A stretch of 64,000 nt of DNA, taken from contig CAWAET010000004.1 of the NCBI GenBank assembly GCA_963781065.1, positions 186,001 to 250,000 of the forward strand. The letters run 5' to 3'. Each line of letters begins with the position of its first letter. Position 1 is the stretch's first letter. This stretch comes from CALZJC01 sp963781065 (GTDB taxonomy: Bacteria > Acidobacteriota > Thermoanaerobaculia > Multivoradales > JAHEKO01). Below the pieces are notes generated by a model. That model was not told the DNA's origin. It saw only the letters and a list, made by a program, of their open reading frames with translations, and did not search any database. A program made the translations under genes and the position numbers. Shown piece by piece: positions 60,041-64,000 of this stretch.

Positions 60041-61309
60041 TCAGGGTGACGGGCCTCTGGCCATGCGGTAGTCCAGGGCCACCGGGTGCTGCCCCCCGTC
60101 GTCGAGATCGCCGTCGAGCGAGATGCGTACCTGCGCCGGATCCACCTGGGTGACCCAGGAGAGCTCCGGCACCGCCCGCGAAGGAACCCGGTCCGCCGGC
60201 GGCGATTCGCCCCGCGCTACCAACTCGCACGCCTGCAGAACCCTCTCCGTATGCTCGACGACGAGCTCGGTGCGCACCGCCTTGAGCCAGACGTCGAACA
60301 GGTTGGGCAGGAAGATCCGCGACAAGCGGCTCCAGCGCGGGATCCGCTCCAGCTGCTCGTCGAAGAACGACCGGCTGTCGAAGGTCAAGGGGTCCTGGAC
60401 CCGAAGCCGCTCGACCGCATGCTGAAGAGCCTCGCCGTGGTGCAGGACGAGGAGACGCTGGAGGCCCGGGTTGCGATCCTCCTCGGCCACCGCCTCGTCG
60501 GCCATGAGGAGGCCCGCGCGCGCGCTGTGCTGGACCATCCAGGCCTCGAGCTGCACGCTGCGCAAGGCCTCAGACCTCAGATCGGGCGCCGCGAGCCGCG
60601 CCGACCAGCGTGCGTCCGCCGGGCAGAGCCGTCGCAACACGCTGAGCTCGCCTCCCATCTGCCAGTAGCGGACGAACTGGGCGATCACCAGGGGATTGTC
60701 GGCAGCGCCGCGGCGCAGCCGCCACGCCGCCTCCAGGAAGTCCTCGGCGGCACGCTCCTCGCCCTGACGGCCCGCCTCCAGGGAGGCGATGAGGAGCAGT
60801 CGGTGGAAGTCCATCTGGGCCACGTAGTTGGGCAGCAAGCCACCGATTCCAGCCTCGAGATCGACCCCCCAACTGGGCGGCTCACCGGCCAGAAGCCGGT
60901 TCCGCGCCCGAGCCAGCGCACCCTTGCCGTGCTCGAGGAACTCGGACAGGAGGAGGTCCGGAACGGGGGCCTCGGAGGCGACGGAAGAGACGACCGCGCG
61001 GAGGTGCTCCTGCGCCAGCTCTTTCGCCTCCTGCCAGCGCTCCGCCGCCTCCGCCCGCGGCATCGGGGCGTCGAGGTACTTGGTGGAGAAGTCGAGCCCC
61101 AGCTCCGCGCCGAGCGCCTCGACGGCGTGCGCCGTGGCGTTGCGTTCCGTGGGCGGGAAGCGCGCGGACGGCTCGAGCCCGTCGAACACCTCCTCGGTCA
61201 GGTGCCGGTAGAGGCGCTCCTCGCGCCGAAGGCCGATCCAGGCCGCGACATAAACCAGCAGCACCACAATCAGGGCCAGCCCGCCCAGAGTCAGGAGGGC
61301 TCTCTTCAC
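60041..61309 (-). CDS. Membrane-anchored helical protein of unknown function
   Basis: Protein of 422 aa. One N-terminal helix (LLTLGGLALIVVLLVYVAAW) anchors a long, mostly helical body (rich in Glu, Arg, Leu, Ala) with no catalytic motif recognised. The C-terminal 60 residues are beta-rich (WVTQVDPAQVRISLDGDLDD). Probably a periplasmic protein. The very short frame upstream overlaps by 4 nt. Confidence 0.8.
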   Translation of the reverse strand: MKRALLTLGGLALIVVLLVYVAAWIGLRREERLYRHLTEEVFDGLEPSARFPPTERNATAHAVEALGAELGLDFSTKYLDAPMPRAEAAERWQEAKELAQEHLRAVVSSVASEAPVPDLLLSEFLEHGKGALARARNRLLAGEPPSWGVDLEAGIGGLLPNYVAQMDFHRLLLIASLEAGRQGEERAAEDFLEAAWRLRRGAADNPLVIAQFVRYWQMGGELSVLRRLCPADARWSARLAAPDLRSEALRSVQLEAWMVQHSARAGLLMADEAVAEEDRNPGLQRLLVLHHGEALQHAVERLRVQDPLTFDSRSFFDEQLERIPRWSRLSRIFLPNLFDVWLKAVRTELVVEHTERVLQACELVARGESPPADRVPSRAVPELSWVTQVDPAQVRISLDGDLDDGGQHPVALDYRMARGPSP

Positions 61310-61392
61310 GGCCGCATTGCTCGGTCGAGCCTCGCGGCCAGGGCGAAGGCCTCGGCGAAGCGGTCCGCGGGAGCCGGCGATTCTTCGTCCAT
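61306..61392 (-). CDS. Possible 28-aa leader peptide
   Basis: ATG 61392 opens MDEESPAPADRFAEAFALAA and a further 8 residues, ending in an ATGA overlap with the unknown membrane protein. Coupling suggests a leader or a small partner; it may also be the remnant of a longer protein. A longer frame to 61824 is not protein-like. Confidence 0.3.
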   Translation of the reverse strand: MDEESPAPADRFAEAFALAARLDRAMRP

Positions 61393-61604
61393 CAACTGAT
61401 CCGTCGGTGTGCGAGACTGATTGCTGACAGCTTCCGTCGGGTGAGGATACAAGGTGTCGCTACCTGTACCCAGCGGCCTTCGAGTCGTTTGGATCGTGAT
61501 GATGCTGGTCACCGTGCCGTGGGGCGAAGCTCGTTGACATACTGATCGACCCCGGGGCCACTCGGCTTCGGGAGGCACCGTGAATCCTCGAAAGGAGACA
61601 TGCC

Positions 61605-61733
61605 GTGGGAGACAAGAGTCAGAAGGACAAGGACAAGGGCCAGAAACAGAAGGCGGTAAAGAACGCCAAGAAGGACAAGGCGAGACGCGACAAACAGCAG
61701 AAGGCACCAGGCACCAAGCCGCTCGGCAGGTAG
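61605..61733 (+). CDS. Small Lys-rich protein (GDKSQKDKDKGQ type)
   Basis: 42 aa starting at GTG 61605, with Shine-Dalgarno aaaggag 7 nt upstream. The start (GDKSQKDKDKGQKQKA) matches my memory of a widespread family of 40-55-aa basic proteins beginning GDKSxKxK. The Shine-Dalgarno lies in a hairpin tcct-cgaa-agga (61585-61596). A ttgaca hexamer is at 61533. Probably disordered and nucleic-acid binding; function unknown. Confidence 0.6.
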   Translation: MGDKSQKDKDKGQKQKAVKNAKKDKARRDKQQKAPGTKPLGR

Positions 61734-61824
61734 CGTTGTCAGGCCCTCCGGCTCGAGTCCGCGGCGCCGGCGGGGGCAGCCGCAAAGCGCGGCCGAGCGC
61801 CAGACGACGAAAGCCACGGAGCAA

Positions 61825-63513
61825 CTAGCGGGCGATCAGGGTCGTCAACCGGTGCGGCCTTGCGGGCGCGTAGTCGGTGGGGGCGAGAGGCACAAGCAGG
61901 TCCTGCTTGTTGTCTCCGTTGAGATCCACCAAGAGGGTGTGTCGCTCGTCGTGAGGCAGAGCGACCGCCACCTTGTGGGGCCGCCGCGCCAGAAGTTCCG
62001 GCCCGGGCACGCCGAGAAAAACCCGCAGCTCTCGCGGGCTGTGCCCTACCAGCAGATCCGACCGCCCGTCGCCGTCGACGTCCCCCATCAGCACTGGCGG
62101 GAAGAAGACGTTCCCCAGCCCGGCGAAGGGTGCGAATCGCCTGATCTTGCGCTTGATGGTGGGCGCGTCCGGGTAGATGCCGTCTTCGCTGCGGTAGATC
62201 TCGAGGTTGATCGGGACGGAGTTGCCGATCAACGCGCGCATCATTCCGCCGAGGCCGATGTTGACATGCTGGAACAGGGCGTCGACCCGGCCGTCGCCAT
62301 CGAAATCCTCGAACCGCTGAGCCGAGTAGCCCCAGGGCTCGAGTGCCCCGGCCTGTCCCCGCGGTTGGATCGCCGAGCCGGCGTCGCGGTCGAAGACGGT
62401 CCCGCGGGGTGTCGACCTGCCGTAGTGCACCTCGTAGAGGCTGCGCTGTCTGAGGAGGCTTCGGCCCGAGAGCGCCAGGGTCACCAGATCGCCAACGCCG
62501 TCGCCGTCCAGGTCGCGCAACGAGTGGAGCACCGTACGCCGGGTCTTCTCTCCGAGCCCGAAGAGAATCGACATGACTCCCGTGTCGCGGTACTCGAAAG
62601 CCCGCGAGTAGACCCCCTCGGAGTCGAACGGCACCTCGGAAGCGAAGGTCACGGCGGCCGCCGCGAACAACCCGTTCTCCTCCTGGAGGTGAACCTCGAA
62701 GCGGTCCTCGCTCCAGAAGACCAGGTCGCTGCGGCCGTCCTGGTCGTAATCCACCTGGTGGACCCGGCTCATGTACGTGGGCAGGGTCCAAGCGGTGATA
62801 CCCACGTCGCCATAGGTGCGCGAATCGGCCGCGGGGCCATCGCCGGTATCGAGGCCTCCGACCGGTTCGTCGACAAACGGCTCCGGAGGGCCCAGCTTCA
62901 TGGCATCGGTGAACGACCCGTCGCTCCTCTGGATCGACACCCAGAAGCCGTCGAGATCCGGCATCAGCAGGTCGTCGAGGCCGTCGCGGTTCAGGTCCCG
63001 GGCGACCTCGACGCGGGGGATCCCGTCCTGGTCGATCGCCTTGTAGCTCCAGACGAGGTCCACCAGAGGCCGCTCCGTCGCCGAGCCGGGATCGAGCCAG
63101 CTCAGCCGGCCGCGTTGGTAGGTGATCAAGCGATCGCGCCCGTCGATCTCGGCGACGTCGACGAACAGCACCTCGGGACCGAGCGTCGCGTCGAGCACCG
63201 GCGCCCAGGCGCCACCCTCGAGCCCGAACATCCGCACGCTCGGGTCGCCGTTGCCGTCTCGGTGCACCACGGCGAGTTCCGCCACCCCACCGCCGAGAAA
63301 GAAACCCGCCAGGGCCGTCTGACGGCCCGCGATGCCGGTGGCCACCTCATGGCGTTCGAAGAGGTCGTCAGCGGGCTCGGCGGCGGCGGCCGTCACGTGC
63401 CCCGCCACCATGCATCCCGACAGGACGACACTCAGGATGCCCGGGTAGAGCAGGAAGGGGAGCTGCTTCCTGGCGTGCGAGCCTGACGGTTTCGGAATGG
63501 CGTCGAAAGTCAT
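61825..63513 (-). CDS. FG-GAP/VCBS-repeat lipoprotein
   Basis: Protein of 562 aa. Signal peptide with lipobox VVLSGC (Cys near residue 34). At least six FG-GAP/VCBS blades with calcium-type loops (DLNRDGLDDLLM, DYDQDGRSDLVF, DLDGDGVGDLVT, DFDGDGRVDALF, DVDGDGRSDLLV, DLNGDNKQDLLV) form an integrin-alpha-like propeller. Secreted or surface-attached. ATG 63513 has gggag upstream, within a small stem (63524-63535). Divergent from the operator-controlled gene at the right edge. Partner unknown. Confidence 0.88.
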   Translation of the reverse strand: MTFDAIPKPSGSHARKQLPFLLYPGILSVVLSGCMVAGHVTAAAAEPADDLFERHEVATGIAGRQTALAGFFLGGGVAELAVVHRDGNGDPSVRMFGLEGGAWAPVLDATLGPEVLFVDVAEIDGRDRLITYQRGRLSWLDPGSATERPLVDLVWSYKAIDQDGIPRVEVARDLNRDGLDDLLMPDLDGFWVSIQRSDGSFTDAMKLGPPEPFVDEPVGGLDTGDGPAADSRTYGDVGITAWTLPTYMSRVHQVDYDQDGRSDLVFWSEDRFEVHLQEENGLFAAAAVTFASEVPFDSEGVYSRAFEYRDTGVMSILFGLGEKTRRTVLHSLRDLDGDGVGDLVTLALSGRSLLRQRSLYEVHYGRSTPRGTVFDRDAGSAIQPRGQAGALEPWGYSAQRFEDFDGDGRVDALFQHVNIGLGGMMRALIGNSVPINLEIYRSEDGIYPDAPTIKRKIRRFAPFAGLGNVFFPPVLMGDVDGDGRSDLLVGHSPRELRVFLGVPGPELLARRPHKVAVALPHDERHTLLVDLNGDNKQDLLVPLAPTDYAPARPHRLTTLIAR

Positions 63514-63694
63514 CTGGTGCACTCCCTTCAGAGGGTTCGGGTCTTGCTTCGGAGAAGGCTGATGATGTCCACGGGGGATCTCGGGTTCTCCCGTTTTCTC
63601 CAGTTCTTTCGGAGAATTGCAACCGACATGCCACTCTCGACGACCACGACTACGAGCCTTATTGGAGCCGACCCCGATTCGAATATACGCATGA

Positions 63695-63723
63695 TGTACA
63701 GCGGTTGTACATAACATGTACAA
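63695..63723 (+). promoter_or_regulatory. Operator with three TGTACA boxes spaced exactly 11 bp
   Basis: tgtaca occurs at 63695, 63706 and 63717. The last two lie in a perfect 19-bp palindrome, TTGTACATAACATGTACAA (63705-63723). The boxes sit on one face of the helix and cover the start codon of the gene at 63716, so binding should block its transcription or translation start (autorepression is likely). Confidence 0.65.
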
Positions 63724-64000
63724 TCAAGTCGTGCCTTCTCGCAATCATCAATACCTGCTGCAAGCGACCGCGGATCTGACGTACTGCAACCCCTTCCTGC
63801 CGGAGCGCGTCGCCCTCGAGCGCCGCGCCCTAGGCCGCGACTTCGAGCCCCACCACGGCGAGGTCTGGCAGCCTGACGAGCTGAGCGCGCCGAACCCCAA
63901 CGTCGTCCGCATCCAGGAACGGCTGGAGGAGGTGCTGCCAGCCTGGCGCGTCGCGCTGCTCGCCCGGAGCGCGCCCGCGCGCCGGGAGCTGCAGCTGTAC
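63716..64000 (+). CDS. Start of a probable regulator; 3' partial
   Basis: First 95 codons only, cut by the window edge. The sequence (VPSRNHQYLLQATADLTYC, then NPFLPERVALERRALG) resembles, from memory, the N-terminal part of sigma-54-interacting regulators of Acidobacteriota. No ATPase domain is visible yet. The TGTACA operator overlaps the ATG, consistent with a regulated or self-regulated gene. Confidence 0.45.
   Translation, partial: MYNQVVPSRNHQYLLQATADLTYCNPFLPERVALERRALGRDFEPHHGEVWQPDELSAPNPNVVRIQERLEEVLPAWRVALLARSAPARRELQLY

Overview
The window is GC-rich (about 70% by eye), densely coded bacterial DNA with many GTGA/ATGA-coupled genes. A protein with the Acidobacterial VWFA-related domain (30.9-32.7 kb), exported threonine-type 'sulfatases', FG-GAP and NHL-propeller surface proteins and a fibre-like protein with phage-tail-type repeats point to the phylum Acidobacteriota, perhaps a Thermoanaerobaculia-like lineage. 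This placement is inferred; no rRNA or tRNA gene is visible.

Region 1 (0-21.7 kb) is a specialised-metabolite and glycoconjugate locus. A 5'-truncated NRPS module (C-A-T) has its adenylation domain interrupted by a PP-loop ATP-pyrophosphatase domain. A terminating NRPS (C-A-T-TE), two sulfotransferases, a SAM methyltransferase, four soluble or membrane-bound glycosyltransferases, a GT-C type membrane glycosyltransferase, a Wzx-like flippase, an FAD oxidoreductase and a small membrane partner surround it. The expected product is a short, glycosylated, sulfated and methylated peptide or conjugate that is flipped across the membrane.

Region 2 (21.7-32.8 kb) is mixed housekeeping and accessory: msrA, a TonB-dependent receptor, a NatAB-like ABC exporter, a VapBC pair, an AlkD-like glycosylase, an ABC1/UbiB kinase, an acid phosphatase lipoprotein and the VWFA protein.

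Region 3 (33.1-42.6 kb) looks like an aminolipid operon: a Rieske-glutamate-synthase-like gene (broken by many single-base indels), a Rieske-thiamine-diphosphate enzyme, a PLP amino-acid decarboxylase, an OlsB-like N-acyltransferase, an OlsA/PlsC-like acyltransferase, and an alpha/beta-hydrolase/DedA/ATP-grasp fusion protein. It is the strongest candidate here for an undescribed system.

Region 4 (42.6-47.2 kb) is a membrane redox module: small membrane proteins, a cytochrome-b/ferric-reductase-like protein fused to a Rieske domain, a Cys-rich anchored protein, an exported MsrB and a convergent polyferredoxin.

Region 5 (47.4-54.8 kb) has two convergent exported sulfatase-fold hydrolases, an Rrf2 regulator, an ornithine-cyclodeaminase-family enzyme, a threonine-dehydratase-like enzyme and a second VapBC pair.

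Region 6 (54.9-64 kb) holds exported surface proteins (NHL propeller with TPR, fibre-like protein, outer-membrane barrel, FG-GAP lipoprotein), several with Shine-Dalgarno sites inside local hairpins. It also has a 182-nt nearly symmetric palindrome whose half-copy lies at 19.4 kb, a cupin, a membrane-anchored unknown, a Lys-rich small protein, and a truncated gene at the right edge whose start codon is covered by three TGTACA boxes spaced exactly 11 bp.
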